Positions 44,428 to 53,250 of a stretch of DNA of 64,000 bases are shown here, in pieces. The translations under genes were made by a program, and so were the position numbers. The notes under the pieces are model-generated. The model did not search any database. It saw only the letters and a program-made list of their open reading frames with translations, and was not told the origin of the DNA. Source of the DNA: Devosia indica (lineage in GTDB: Bacteria; Pseudomonadota; Alphaproteobacteria; Rhizobiales; Devosiaceae); NCBI RefSeq assembly GCF_003056405.1, contig NZ_PYVZ01000001.1:248001-312000 (forward strand), given 5' to 3'. Numbering within the stretch: the stretch's first letter is position 1; every line of letters starts with the position of its first letter.

Positions 44428-45129
44428 ATGACCGCACCAATTCGCAATGTTGTCCTGGTCCATGGCGCTTTCGCCGACGGTTCCGGCTGGCGCAAGGTTT
44501 ACGATGACCTGATCAAGCGTGGCTATGCCGTTACCATCGTGCAAAATCCACTGACCTCGCTGGCCGACGACGTGGCCGCAACCACCCGAGCGCTCAATCG
44601 TCAGGATGGCCCCGCAATTCTGGTCGGCCACTCCTGGGGCGGCACCGTTATCACCGAGGCGGGCAGTCACCCCAATGTCGCAGGGCTCGTCTATGTCGCG
44701 GCTCTGATACCGGATGCTGGCCAGACCACCAGTGAACAATATGCCGGCTTCGCCCCGACCCCGGACTTCGTGATCGATATTGCCGATGACGGGTTTGGTG
44801 CTCTCAACCCCGAAAAGTTCAAGATCGGCTTTGCCGCCGATCTCAGCGATGACGACGCCGCGTTCCTGCGCGATGCGCAGGTTCCGATCAACATGTCCGC
44901 CTTCGGAGCCACGGTGACCAATGCGGCCTGGCGCACCAAACCAAGTTGGGCAGTGATCGCGACGGAAGACAACGCCTTCGACCAGGCCATGCTGTTCCAC
45001 ATGGCTGAACGCGCCATGGCAAAAATCACCACGGTGGCTGGCAGCCATGCCGTCTATGTTTCCCAGGCCAAAACGGTGGCGGACACCATCGACACCGCCG
45101 CTCACGAAGCGGTCCACGACCGCGCATAG
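44428..45129 (+). CDS. Alpha/beta hydrolase, cytosolic paralogue
   Basis: 233 residues. The oxyanion HG motif is VVLVHGAFADGSGWRKVYDD, the nucleophile elbow GHSWGGTVITEAG with Ser, the catalytic Asp region is near ATEDNAFDQAML, and the last His is in AGSHAVYVSQ. Start at 44428 (MTAPIRN) has GAGAAG upstream. There is no signal peptide. The gene is followed 117 bp downstream by a very similar paralogue with a signal peptide (45247). It resembles short hydrolases acting on small esters. Confidence 0.85.
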   Translation: MTAPIRNVVLVHGAFADGSGWRKVYDDLIKRGYAVTIVQNPLTSLADDVAATTRALNRQDGPAILVGHSWGGTVITEAGSHPNVAGLVYVAALIPDAGQTTSEQYAGFAPTPDFVIDIADDGFGALNPEKFKIGFAADLSDDDAAFLRDAQVPINMSAFGATVTNAAWRTKPSWAVIATEDNAFDQAMLFHMAERAMAKITTVAGSHAVYVSQAKTVADTIDTAAHEAVHDRA

Positions 45130-45246
45130 CGGCTGTCGCCTGCCTGCCAGGCCCATCCACCCTACCCAACACGCAACTGTCCCGACGGCGCCCAGACCTC
45201 CGTGCCTGACGCCGAGCCTGAACGCATGCCTTCGAAAGGAAAGACT

Positions 45247-46044
45247 ATGAATACCACTGCCAAATTCTTCGTCGCCGCTGCCGCATTGATCGCGGGGGCT
45301 TCTGTCAACTCGCTGGCCCGTGCCGCCGAACTGATCCCGCAGGATCAGGCTATCCGCAACGTCGTCCTCGTCCATGGCGCCTTCGCCGATGGGTCGGGCT
45401 GGCGCGAGGTCTACGAAATCCTCACTGACCGGGGCTATTCGGTCACGATCGTGCAGAACCCGCTGACCTCGCTCGCCGATGACGTTGCCGCCACGACCCG
45501 TGCCCTCGATCGCCAGGATGGCCCTACAATCCTGGTCGGCCACTCCTGGGGCGGCACTGTCATCACCGAAGCTGGCAACCACGACAATGTAGCGGGCCTG
45601 GTCTATGTCGCCGCTCTTGCCCCGGATGCGGGCGAGACCACGAGCCAGCAATATGAAGGCTTTGCCGCCACGCCCAACTTCGTCATCGACGTTCAGGACG
45701 ACGGCTTTGGCTATCTCAATCCCGATAAATTCAAGATCGGCTTTGCCGACGACTTGAGCGACGAACAGGCAGCCCTGCTGCGGGATTCGCAGGTGCCCAT
45801 CAACATGTCGGTCTTTGGCACGCCGCTGACCAACGCCGCCTGGCGCACCAAGCCAAGCTGGGCGGTGATCGCGACCGAAGACAATGCCTTCGACCAGGCT
45901 ATGCTGCTCCACATGGCCGAACGCGCCGGGGCAAAGATCACCACGGTGGCCGGCAGCCACGCTGTCTATATCTCCCAGTCGGAGACGGTCGCTGACACCA
46001 TTGATGCTGCAGCGCGGGAGGCTGCACTTTCCCCTGCGCAGTGA
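45247..46044 (+). CDS. Alpha/beta hydrolase, exported paralogue
   Basis: 265 residues. A signal peptide, MNTTAKFFVAAAALIAGASV, with cleavage near ARAAE, is followed by a domain very similar to the upstream gene: VVLVHGAFADGSGWREVYEI, GHSWGGTVITEAG, SHAVYISQ. GAAAGGAAAG is upstream of the ATG. The pair looks like a tandem duplication in which one copy gained a periplasmic address. It is followed by a strong hairpin shared with the convergent MarR gene. Confidence 0.85.
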   Translation: MNTTAKFFVAAAALIAGASVNSLARAAELIPQDQAIRNVVLVHGAFADGSGWREVYEILTDRGYSVTIVQNPLTSLADDVAATTRALDRQDGPTILVGHSWGGTVITEAGNHDNVAGLVYVAALAPDAGETTSQQYEGFAATPNFVIDVQDDGFGYLNPDKFKIGFADDLSDEQAALLRDSQVPINMSVFGTPLTNAAWRTKPSWAVIATEDNAFDQAMLLHMAERAGAKITTVAGSHAVYISQSETVADTIDAAAREAALSPAQ

Positions 46045-46072
46045 CCATCACGCCGGTCAGCGACCGGGGCCG

Positions 46073-46101
46073 AAGATGGGCGGGACGTCCCCGCCCATCT
46101 T
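46073..46101. terminator. Bidirectional terminator between hydrolase and MarR genes
   Basis: AAGATGGGCGGG and CCCGCCCATCTT form a perfect 12-bp stem with a 5-base loop, lying between the stops at 46044 and 46113. Short T stretches flank it on either side. Confidence 0.7.
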
Positions 46102-46112
46102 TGTGCGGCGGG

Positions 46113-46565
46113 TCAAGTGGCCGCTGGCCGTTCCTGGGATAGGGCAGAGCGCAGCCGCCGAATATCCTCATTGATGCGGTCGAGTTCGCGGATTTCCCAT
46201 CCAGACGCCGAGACCAGGCGATCGGTGACCCGATGGGCTTCGGCACGCAGGGCCCTGCCCTGATCGGTCAAGGATATGATTACGCGCCGCTCACTTTTCG
46301 GATCGCGTTGCCGCTTCAGAAAGCCAGCCTGTTCGAGGCGCTGCAGCAAGGGCGTCAGCGTGCTCGATTCGAGCGACAGCGTGTCGGCGATAGCGCCTAC
46401 GCTCATCCCATCCTGGGACCAGAGCGTGATCATCACCAGATATTGCGGATAGGTAAGACCTAGCTCGTCCAGAACGGGCTTGTAGGTGCGTTGCACCGCC
46501 ATATTGGCAGAGTAAATGGCAAAGCAGAGATGAGCACTGAGGGACGGCGGAAGAGTTTCGGACAT
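46113..46565 (-). CDS. MarR-family transcriptional regulator
   Basis: 150 residues. The winged helix has LGLTYPQYLVMITLWSQDGM, then IADTLSLESSTLTPLLQRLE and the wing KRQRDPKSERRVIISLTDQG. This wording matches the OhrR-like branch; a Cys early in the protein (HLCFAIYSANMA) could be the redox sensor of OhrR. It faces the tandem hydrolase genes and is the nearest candidate to bind TATCGCGATA at 44310 and 44362. It is divergent from the SDR pseudogene. Confidence 0.85.
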   Translation of the reverse strand: MSETLPPSLSAHLCFAIYSANMAVQRTYKPVLDELGLTYPQYLVMITLWSQDGMSVGAIADTLSLESSTLTPLLQRLEQAGFLKRQRDPKSERRVIISLTDQGRALRAEAHRVTDRLVSASGWEIRELDRINEDIRRLRSALSQERPAAT

Positions 46566-46777
46566 TTTGCAACCTTTTTCCGAATTTTACCGCAATAACA
46601 GTTGGCTTGGCAATAGTTTGACCTGTCGCCGGCAGGGTCTTGTCCCGATCCCTGCAACAGCGCATGCCGATTTTTCTTACTTATCCCGGCATGGCCCCGC
46701 CCTCATATGGGACGGACCAGACAATGCCAGCGACCTTGCACACGCGGCTAATCCATATGTTGACGGAGTCCCCGCTT

Positions 46778-47655
46778 ATGGCCGATTTTCTCAACCTCAC
46801 CGACAAACGCGTGCTCATCACATCAGGCACGCGGGGCGCGGGTGCCGCCACGGTGGCGCTGTTTCGCGAACTGGGTGCGCGCGTCCTGACGACCGCCCGA
46901 ACCAACGCCGGCGCATTGCCTGAGGACATGTTTGTTGCAGCCGATATGACCACGGCGCGGCGGTTCATTGCAGAAGGCGCACAGGTCGTGATTGCCGATG
47001 TCAGGCGCGCTGAGGCTGACGCGCTGGCCGCTGAGCTTGGCCGCAATGCCATGGCCGTCGTTCTGGACGTGCGTTCGCCTAAGCAATGGGCAGAGGCGGT
47101 TCGGGCATCGGAAAACACCTTCGGCGCGCTCGATATCCTGGTCAACAATGCCGGGATTGCCGATCCGGCCCCGCTGAAGAACTGGGACACCCAGCGCCTG
47201 CAACATATCCTGGATGTGAACCCAATCGGGGTTTTCAACGGCATCCAGGCTGTCGTTCCGGCCATGAAGCGCGCCGGTGGCGGGTCGATCATCAATATCG
47301 GATCCGTCGGCGCCTTGCAGGGCGTGCCGATGATGTCGGGCTATGTTGTCGCCAAATGGGGGGGGCGCGTGGCCTGACGAAAACCGTGGCGCTGGAACTG
47401 GGGGTCGCCAATATTCGCGTCAATGCGGTTCATCCCGGCCAGACCCAGACGCCGATGACAGCCGATGTCACCTTCGACACCAGCGCGGTGGCCCTCGGGC
47501 GGGTCGGGCAGCCCGAGGACATTGCAAACGCCGTTCTGTTTTTCGCGTCTGATGACGCGCTCTTTGTCACTGGCGCCGAACTGGCGGTCGATGGCGACCA
47601 GAGCGCAGGCATTGCCAACTACGATGGCTTGCCAAAAAACAAAGTCAGTGGATGA
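46778..47655 (+). pseudogene. Chimeric, frameshifted short-chain dehydrogenase gene
   Basis: The first part (LTDKRVLITSGTRGAGAATV, then LPEDMFVAADMTT) is one SDR N-terminus. From about 46960 it switches to the interior of another SDR (RRFIAEGAQVVIADVRRAEA, then DILVNNAGIADPAPLK) including a second nucleotide-binding strand. The frame then breaks at an 8-G run (47358-47365). The tail continues in another frame as GLTKTVALELGVANIRVNAV to 47655. Both the fusion and the shift indicate a dead gene, unless the G-run is a sequencing error. Confidence 0.75.
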
Positions 47656-47689
47656 ACTCTCCCGCGTCGGTACCCCGTCCGAGGTCGGC

Positions 47690-48667
47690 TCAGGCGATGC
47701 CGAACCGGTCCCGGTAGGCACTGGGACCGATACCCGTAATGCGCTGGAACACCTTGCGAAAGGCCGCCGGGTCAGAATAGCCGACCTGCCAGGCAATCTG
47801 CTCGACCGGCTGCTTGGTTGCTTCCAACTGCTCGCGCGCCCTGGCGATCCGCACCTGCTGGGCGTATTCGGTTGGCCGCAAGGTCGTAGCCTTTCGAAAC
47901 CGGCGCAAAAATGTCCTTTGCTCAAGTCCACTGATGGCGAGCAGGTCCGCCAGATCATGGGCCTGGGCCCCAGTGGCGTGGAGATGGTGCTGTGCCCGAA
48001 GCACCGCTTGATCGCCATGATCGAAGCGCGGATTGAACTGGGCGAAGGCGCTTTGCACCCGCCCGGGTGGATCGATGAGCAGAAAGCGGGCAGTCGCCAG
48101 CATGGTGGCGGGCCCCATCAGCTTGTCCACGAGCGTCAGGCCAAGATCGGCCCAGGCGAGAATGCCGCCCGCTGTCATCAGATCCCCATCGTCGATGACC
48201 ATTCGTTCGACGGCCACCTCGACTTGAGGAAAACGATCGGCCAGGGCGTTGGCAAAGGCCCAGTGGGTAGTGGCACGCCGCCCGTTCATCAGCCCGGTTT
48301 CCGCCACCACGAAGGCACCGGCGCAGATCGAGCAAATCGTTGCGCCGGCGCGGTGCTGTTCCAAGAGCCAGGCCGAGGGTCGCTGCATCGACGCCATCTT
48401 GTCGGGCATGATGATGCTGGGCGGGGCGATGATATGCGAGAGGTGACGCGGCGTCCCGGGATGACTGTCCCAGGTGCAGTCGATGACGTCGCTCGCTTCG
48501 CCGCTCCAATGGGTCACGCGGATCGCCGGCTTCAGCCCGCCATCCATCGGCGCCGCCCACTCGCCGGCAATGCGGAACAAATCGGTCAGGCCATAGACAG
48601 CCGCAAGCTGGGCACCGGGATAGATGAGCAACCCCACCTCGGCAACAACTCCAGTGTCCTTGTTCAT
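47690..48667 (-). CDS. GlxA-type AraC-family regulator (DJ-1/PfpI + HTH_18)
   Basis: 325 residues. The N-terminal DJ-1/PfpI-like domain has [20 protein letters not shown] and [20 protein letters not shown], where the Cys sits at the family elbow. The C-terminal AraC domain has [20 protein letters not shown] and [20 protein letters not shown]. It is divergent from the chloroperoxidase-like gene (48786), its likely target. Confidence 0.88.
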   Translation of the reverse strand: MNKDTGVVAEVGLLIYPGAQLAAVYGLTDLFRIAGEWAAPMDGGLKPAIRVTHWSGEASDVIDCTWDSHPGTPRHLSHIIAPPSIIMPDKMASMQRPSAWLLEQHRAGATICSICAGAFVVAETGLMNGRRATTHWAFANALADRFPQVEVAVERMVIDDGDLMTAGGILAWADLGLTLVDKLMGPATMLATARFLLIDPPGRVQSAFAQFNPRFDHGDQAVLRAQHHLHATGAQAHDLADLLAISGLEQRTFLRRFRKATTLRPTEYAQQVRIARAREQLEATKQPVEQIAWQVGYSDPAAFRKVFQRITGIGPSAYRDRFGIA

Positions 48668-48785
48668 TTGTCCGTTTTGCCTCGATGAATGTCATTTTCG
48701 CCAAGCGCATGATGCCGTGTTGGCCGCCATTGTGTCCATATCAGAGGGCGGCGACGGGCTGCCCCAGCAGCGAAGGGATATCGCA

Positions 48786-49616
48786 ATGAGCACGATCACC
48801 ACCAGCGACGGCACCTCGATTTACTACAAGGACCTCGGCCCCAAGGACGCGCAACCCATCGTCTTCCACCATGGCTGGCCCCTCAGCTCGGACGACTGGG
48901 ACAACCAGATGTTGTTCTTCCGCCTCAAGGGCTACCGGGTTATCGCTCACGACCGCCGCGGCCATGGCCGTTCCGATCAGACCGATACGGGCAATGAGAT
49001 GGATACCTATGCCGCCGACGTCGCCGAACTGGCCCGAGCGCTCGACCTGCGGAACGCCGTTCATATCGGACACTCGACGGGCGGCGGCGAAGTGGCTCGC
49101 TATGCGGCTCGTGCCGAGCCCGGACGTGTGGGCAAGGCTGTGCTGATCGGGGCTGTGCCACCGATCATGCTGCAGACGGCTGCCAATCCCGACGGGCTGC
49201 CCATGGCGGTATTCGACGGTTTCCGGGCGGCACTACAGGCAAACCGGGCCCAGTTCTTCCGCGATGTTCCCGCCGGCCCCTTCTATGGATTCAATCGTGA
49301 GGGCGCGACCGTCAGCCAAGGGCTGATTGAGAATTGGTGGCGCCAGGGCATGATGGGCGGAGCCAAGGCTCACTACGACTGCATCACCGCCTTCTCGGAG
49401 ACCGACTTCACCGAAGATCTCAAGGCTTTGAGCATTCCAGTGCTTTTGCTGCATGGCGAAGATGACCAGGTCGTGCCGATCGAAAACTCCGCCCACAAGG
49501 CGATCAAGCTTCTGCGCAACGGCTCGCTCAAAACCTATGCAGGCCTTTCGCATGGTCTATTTGCCACCCACCCCGACCTGATCAACGCCGATCTGCTGCG
49601 CTTCATCGAAGCCTAA
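48786..49616 (+). CDS. Alpha/beta hydrolase, non-haem chloroperoxidase type
   Basis: 276 residues. [20 protein letters not shown] holds the oxyanion site; the nucleophile elbow is [15 protein letters not shown]; the Asp is in [15 protein letters not shown] and the His in [17 protein letters not shown] is characteristic of cofactor-free chloroperoxidases and lactonases. It is divergent from a GlxA-type regulator. Start at 48786 is the first ATG of the family N-terminus. It is the last gene before the IS3-end repeat. Confidence 0.88.
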   Translation: MSTITTSDGTSIYYKDLGPKDAQPIVFHHGWPLSSDDWDNQMLFFRLKGYRVIAHDRRGHGRSDQTDTGNEMDTYAADVAELARALDLRNAVHIGHSTGGGEVARYAARAEPGRVGKAVLIGAVPPIMLQTAANPDGLPMAVFDGFRAALQANRAQFFRDVPAGPFYGFNREGATVSQGLIENWWRQGMMGGAKAHYDCITAFSETDFTEDLKALSIPVLLLHGEDDQVVPIENSAHKAIKLLRNGSLKTYAGLSHGLFATHPDLINADLLRFIEA

Positions 49617-49681
49617 GCGGACAGGGTGCAACTGCACCATCATCCCAGGTCTGACCGACAATCGGAGCTGGGAAATGGTGT

Positions 49682-49757
49682 ATGCTCTCACCCGTCGAGT
49701 TCGAACGGCGACACCAAACCTAACCCCGAAGGGGTCTACAGAACGCGGGGCTATTCA
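49682..49757 (+). repeat. Right copy of the 76-bp IS3-end direct repeat
   Basis: A copy of 22455-22530 with five mismatches, same orientation, 65 bp after the chloroperoxidase-like gene. The transposase C-terminus (LSPVEFERRHQT-like) is again in frame at its left end. Confidence 0.85.
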
Positions 49758-49949
49758 GGGGCCAAAGCTGGCCATTCCGGCTTCGGCTCCAATTCTGCCG
49801 CGCAGTTACAGACAAGGGGACCACCGACGCGACCGAATTGCGACCTTGACCAGAGCTCGGCACCTGCAAATATGCCAAGGGTCCTGTTACAGCGCACCGT
49901 CACACTGGCGACCTGAGCCCTCAACTTTTTCAGACAGGATAATGACTTA
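49758..49949. other. Gap between IS remnant and tRNA remnant
   Basis: No credible coding sequence. ORFs at 49626-49950 read through the repeat without family wording. It is probably filler DNA from the insertion or deletion that made this boundary. Confidence 0.5.
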
Positions 49950-49985
49950 GACGGAAAACGGGTTCGAATCCCGTTCTGTCAGCCA
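49950..49985 (+). pseudogene. 3' end of a tRNA (T-arm, acceptor strand and CCA)
   Basis: A perfect T-arm: stem ACGGG and CCCGT around loop TTCGAAT (49958-49974), then TCTGTCA-G-CCA. The 5' half that should begin TGACAGA is not found upstream. A strong terminator follows at 50009, as after a real tRNA gene. So this is either a broken tRNA or an integration footprint. Confidence 0.6.
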
Positions 49986-50008
49986 TTTTGAGTTTATGAC
50001 TATGTCAT

Positions 50009-50038
50009 GGGCCCCAATCGGGGGCCCTTTTCTTTTTT
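50009..50038 (+). terminator. Rho-independent terminator after tRNA remnant
   Basis: GGGCCCC and GGGGCCC form a 7-bp GC stem with loop AATC plus one G, followed by TTTTCTTTTTT. It matches terminators of tRNA transcripts and remains in place although the tRNA 5' part is missing. Confidence 0.8.
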
Positions 50039-50125
50039 GATTCAAAGGGCGTCGGCTGCACCATCCGCCCTTCGGAGCCCCGCGGCCTGACGCGGAACGG
50101 GTCTCGGAACGGCCAGAACCGCCGT

Positions 50126-51544
50126 TTATGCATCGCCGAGCGGCTCGTCCGGTGGAGAGACCGAAAGCGTGACACGGGCCCGAAACCCACCGTCATCGCG
50201 GTTGGAAAGGCTCAGCCCGCCACCGACCTGCTGCAGAAGGGCCTTTGCGATGGCGAGGCCGAGGCCCGCGCCGCCGGTATCCCGCGACCGCGAACCCTCG
50301 ATCCGGGTGAAGGGACTGGTCATCTCGGCGACGAAATCGGCCGGGACGCCTGGACCTTTGTCGACGACATCAATAGCGACGGTTTCGGGGTCGAGAAGGG
50401 ACACAGCGATGGATGCCGACCCGGCATAGCGAAGCGCATTGTCGACGAGATTGTTCAGCACGCGTGTGAGTTCCGGCGCAGCGATTTCGGCGGTGATTGC
50501 GGTCAGCGGAGTTTCGGCGTGGACGGCGTCGCCCACTTCCGCGCGACCAGCCACGAACTCGTCGAGCCATTGGGTCAAGTCGACACGGGTGAAGGCGAGC
50601 GTCCTGTGGGCTGCTTCGCCGAGCAACAGCGTATCGTCGATCAGCCGCGACATATCTTCGATGTCCTTGGCGATCTTTTCTCGCTGCACCGCATCCCCGA
50701 TGAATTCGCTCCGCATCCTCAGTCGGGTCAGATAGGTCCTCAGGTCATGCGCAATCGCGGCCAGTGTCGTGGTCTGCTCGGTTATCGCGCGCGCGATCCT
50801 GGTCACCGCGAGATTGAGAGCCGATGCCAGCTCTCGCACCGGCCTTGGTCCGGTTTCCGGCAGCGGTTCGAGACGGGCAGCATTGTTTGCACTCTCCACG
50901 AAGGTCCGGGAGGCACGGGCGAGATGTTCGAGCGGGCGGGCATAGGACAGGCTCGCCCAGGTCATCAGCCCGATCAGGATGACACTCAGTATTCCGACGA
51001 AAAGGGTCACGCTGTACGATCCGACGAGACGCCGGTAATCTTCGCCACTGGAGATGGTGAGCCCTGTCCCGTCAGCCAGCCGCATCACGATGATGATGTC
51101 GTCCGATAGTTTTGCGCGGCGCAGGAGGCCTGGGCGCCCCTCACTCCGCTGGTAGACACTGAAGGGCCTGTCGCCCAAGACGGCCTGATACATGGAAATT
51201 ACCGGGACAAAGACCGGAGCGGGATTCTCCACCGGCGGCGTGTCATCGAAACGTTCGCGCAACGAGAATTGCAGCAATGGTGAGTTGAGGGCTGCCAGCG
51301 CAAAGGGACGCGTCTCTGCGCCCAGCTCATCCATCAGGCGGGCGGCAGCGGCAGCCTGGCGGACCATAGGGGGCCCTGTGAGGCTGTTGTCGAAATCCGG
51401 CGCCGACCAGCTCATCGCGATGGCGAAGGTGATATTGACCAAGGCGAGCGTGAAGATCGTCAGAACGAGCGTTCGCAAGCCCAACCTGCTCACCGCGCTG
51501 AAGATTGCGGTCCATGTTCGCGGAGGATGGAAACCGAGCTTCAT
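50126..51544 (-). CDS. Sensor histidine kinase
   Basis: 472 residues. A TM helix at about 20-43 and another about 168-190 bracket a periplasmic sensor region. HAMP (YARPLEHLARAS) is followed by the H-box AIAHDLRTYLTRLRMR (Tyr where Pro is commonest), N-box ELTRVLNNLVDNALRYA, and ATP lid motifs DVVDKGPGVP and GGAGLGLAIAKALLQQVGG. Its start is one base after the stop of the response regulator gene, so the two are co-translated. Confidence 0.9.
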   Translation of the reverse strand: MKLGFHPPRTWTAIFSAVSRLGLRTLVLTIFTLALVNITFAIAMSWSAPDFDNSLTGPPMVRQAAAAARLMDELGAETRPFALAALNSPLLQFSLRERFDDTPPVENPAPVFVPVISMYQAVLGDRPFSVYQRSEGRPGLLRRAKLSDDIIIVMRLADGTGLTISSGEDYRRLVGSYSVTLFVGILSVILIGLMTWASLSYARPLEHLARASRTFVESANNAARLEPLPETGPRPVRELASALNLAVTRIARAITEQTTTLAAIAHDLRTYLTRLRMRSEFIGDAVQREKIAKDIEDMSRLIDDTLLLGEAAHRTLAFTRVDLTQWLDEFVAGRAEVGDAVHAETPLTAITAEIAAPELTRVLNNLVDNALRYAGSASIAVSLLDPETVAIDVVDKGPGVPADFVAEMTSPFTRIEGSRSRDTGGAGLGLAIAKALLQQVGGGLSLSNRDDGGFRARVTLSVSPPDEPLGDA

Positions 51545-51545
51545 G

Positions 51546-52325
51546 TCATTGCCCTCCAGCGCGCATCCGCGTGACCAGAGCGGAAAAAAGGTAGCCTTCG
51601 TTGCGGATTGTTGTGATGAGGTCTGCGCCGCCATGCGCCGCCAACTTCCTGCGCAAGCGCGAAAGCTGGACATCGATGGCACGATCAAATGCCTCGGTGT
51701 CACGCCCCCTGGTCAGGTCCAGAAGCTGGTCGCGTGTCAGCACGCGACGCGGGCGCCGGGCGAATTCGGTCAGGAGCGCGAATTCTCCGGCGGAAAGCGG
51801 GGTCTGGGTTCCGGAGGGCGCCGCGAGGCGGCGACCATCAACGTCAAGAACCCACCCCTCGAACGCCAGCACCTCGCGCGGCTCGGGGTCAGGCGATGGC
51901 GCGATCGAAACCGGGAGCACGGCATCTGCCGAGCCAAGTGCACGCCTTCGTAGAATGGCGCGAATGCGCGCGACGAGCTCGCGCGGATTGAAGGGTTTCG
52001 CCAGATAGTCGTCGGCGCCGATCTCCAGCCCGATGATCCGGTCAATGTCCTCACCCTTGGCCGATAGCACGAGCACAGGAAGGCTTGGCGCGATCCGCCG
52101 ACAGATCGACAGTCCATCCTCGCCCGGCATCATCAGGTCCAACACCACAAGCTCGGGCTCGAAAGCGCTCCTGCCTGCGTCGAAAGCGCGCCCGTCGACA
52201 AAGCCGCGCGGCGCGAATCCCTCGCGTTCGAGATAGGCAACGACCAGATCACGGATTTCATGGTCGTCCTCGACGACAGCGATGCGGATAGGCGTTTCTG
52301 CGACGGGACGCGTGGGTTCTGGCAT
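51546..52325 (-). CDS. OmpR/PhoB-type response regulator
   Basis: 259 residues. The receiver has acidic pair VVEDDHEIRDLV, phosphorylated Asp in LVVLDLMMPGEDGL, Thr/Ser in VLVLSAKGED and Lys in DDYLAKPFNPRELV. The winged-helix output has EGWVLDVDGRRLAAPSGTQT, then VDVQLSRLRRKL-like sequence. Start at 52325. It is divergent from the secreted-protein gene (52578) across 252 bp with repeated GTTGC/GCAAC half-sites, so that gene is its probable target. Confidence 0.92.
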   Translation of the reverse strand: MPEPTRPVAETPIRIAVVEDDHEIRDLVVAYLEREGFAPRGFVDGRAFDAGRSAFEPELVVLDLMMPGEDGLSICRRIAPSLPVLVLSAKGEDIDRIIGLEIGADDYLAKPFNPRELVARIRAILRRRALGSADAVLPVSIAPSPDPEPREVLAFEGWVLDVDGRRLAAPSGTQTPLSAGEFALLTEFARRPRRVLTRDQLLDLTRGRDTEAFDRAIDVQLSRLRRKLAAHGGADLITTIRNEGYLFSALVTRMRAGGQ

Positions 52326-52362
52326 GCCTTGGGATCTGTTCGTGGACTCGCTGGTGCCGACC

Positions 52363-52445
52363 GGGTTGCGGCAGGTGCATGCAACCCTGGTCAATCGTAG
52401 CGCAACTGTATTTCTCAGGCATTTCAGGTTGCAACATGCTGCAAC
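52363..52445. promoter_or_regulatory. Cluster of GTTGC/GCAAC inverted half-sites
   Basis: GGGTTGC (52363) pairs with GCAACCC (52381) across 11 bases, and GTTGCA (52428) pairs with TGCAAC (52440) across six. The cluster sits between the response regulator start and the secreted-protein gene. It may be the regulator's binding region. Confidence 0.45.
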
Positions 52446-52577
52446 AAGAAACAGCGCCCTCCTTGGAGTTTGAAACAACCCTGAAATCCGGAGGAAAAGA
52501 ACCCCTGCAATCTTCCCTCCTGTTCAGACGCTTATGCCAGTCGGCAAGGCCATTCCAACGCAAGCAGGAGTAAACTC

Positions 52578-53210
52578 ATGCAGACCCATTTCCAGAAGAC
52601 GCGCCATGCCTTAGCGGCGAGCCCAGCAATCGCCCTGGTGGCCGGCGCGATCGCCTTGGTAGTCCTCCAGCCCGTTCCCGCCGAAGCGCAGGGGTTCGGT
52701 GTCCGCGCCGGAGCTGTCTCCGGCGAGAACGGTACCATTGCGGGCTCGCGCAGCGTCATGTCCAACGGCCAGGGTGGCGGCGCCGTCAGGCGTAATTTCG
52801 CGGTCGGCGACGGCCAGGGCAACGGGACTGCGTGGTCCGGGATTTGCGCAGCAAACATCAACGCCGCCGGGTGCAGCGGCCGGGCGGCGACCTGGTCAGC
52901 AGATGGCAGCTTCAGCGGCGTGGCAGGAACCGAGATCGCTGGTGACAATGGCTTCTTCAGCGGCAATCGCACCCTTGATCGAGACCCGGACGGAAGCTGG
53001 AGCGGCAGCAGCGCGGTCGAGGCGTCTGGCCAGAATGGCAGCTATAACGGGAGCGCCAGCTTCAACGATGGCACCTACTCGCGCGGAGCGGTGTATTCCG
53101 GTGCCGACGGTCAATCGGCGACTGTGGAGGGCACTTACGAAATCGGAAGCGGTGGCTCGCGGATCGTGACCTGCATCGATGCCAGCGGGGCGATGGTTGA
53201 GTGTCCCTGA
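52578..53210 (+). CDS. Secreted Gly/Ser/Asn-rich repeat protein
   Basis: 210 residues. A long signal peptide ends PAEAQ. The mature part is made of short repeats such as F-S-G-V-A-G-T, D-G-S-W-S-G-S and N-G-S-Y-N-G-S, resembling beta-helix or surface-fibre proteins, with two Cys pairs (GICAANINAAGC and TCIDASGAMVEC). It starts 41 bp upstream of an EF-hand protein gene. I do not recognise a family. It is probably periplasmic or surface exposed and controlled by the two-component system. Confidence 0.65.
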   Translation: MQTHFQKTRHALAASPAIALVAGAIALVVLQPVPAEAQGFGVRAGAVSGENGTIAGSRSVMSNGQGGGAVRRNFAVGDGQGNGTAWSGICAANINAAGCSGRAATWSADGSFSGVAGTEIAGDNGFFSGNRTLDRDPDGSWSGSSAVEASGQNGSYNGSASFNDGTYSRGAVYSGADGQSATVEGTYEIGSGGSRIVTCIDASGAMVECP

Positions 53211-53250
53211 CGCGGAAAACACCGGGAAAGTCCCCAGACAAGAAAGGCCA

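Noticed and set aside
22008..49985. Island with direct duplication of the tRNA-Ser 3' end as attL/attR
   Set aside because: The T-arm core GGGTTCGAATCCC is shared, but the flanking stem and acceptor bases differ (CTCTCC against CTGTCA), so the right-hand remnant comes from another tRNA, not from a simple att duplication. No integrase gene is visible.
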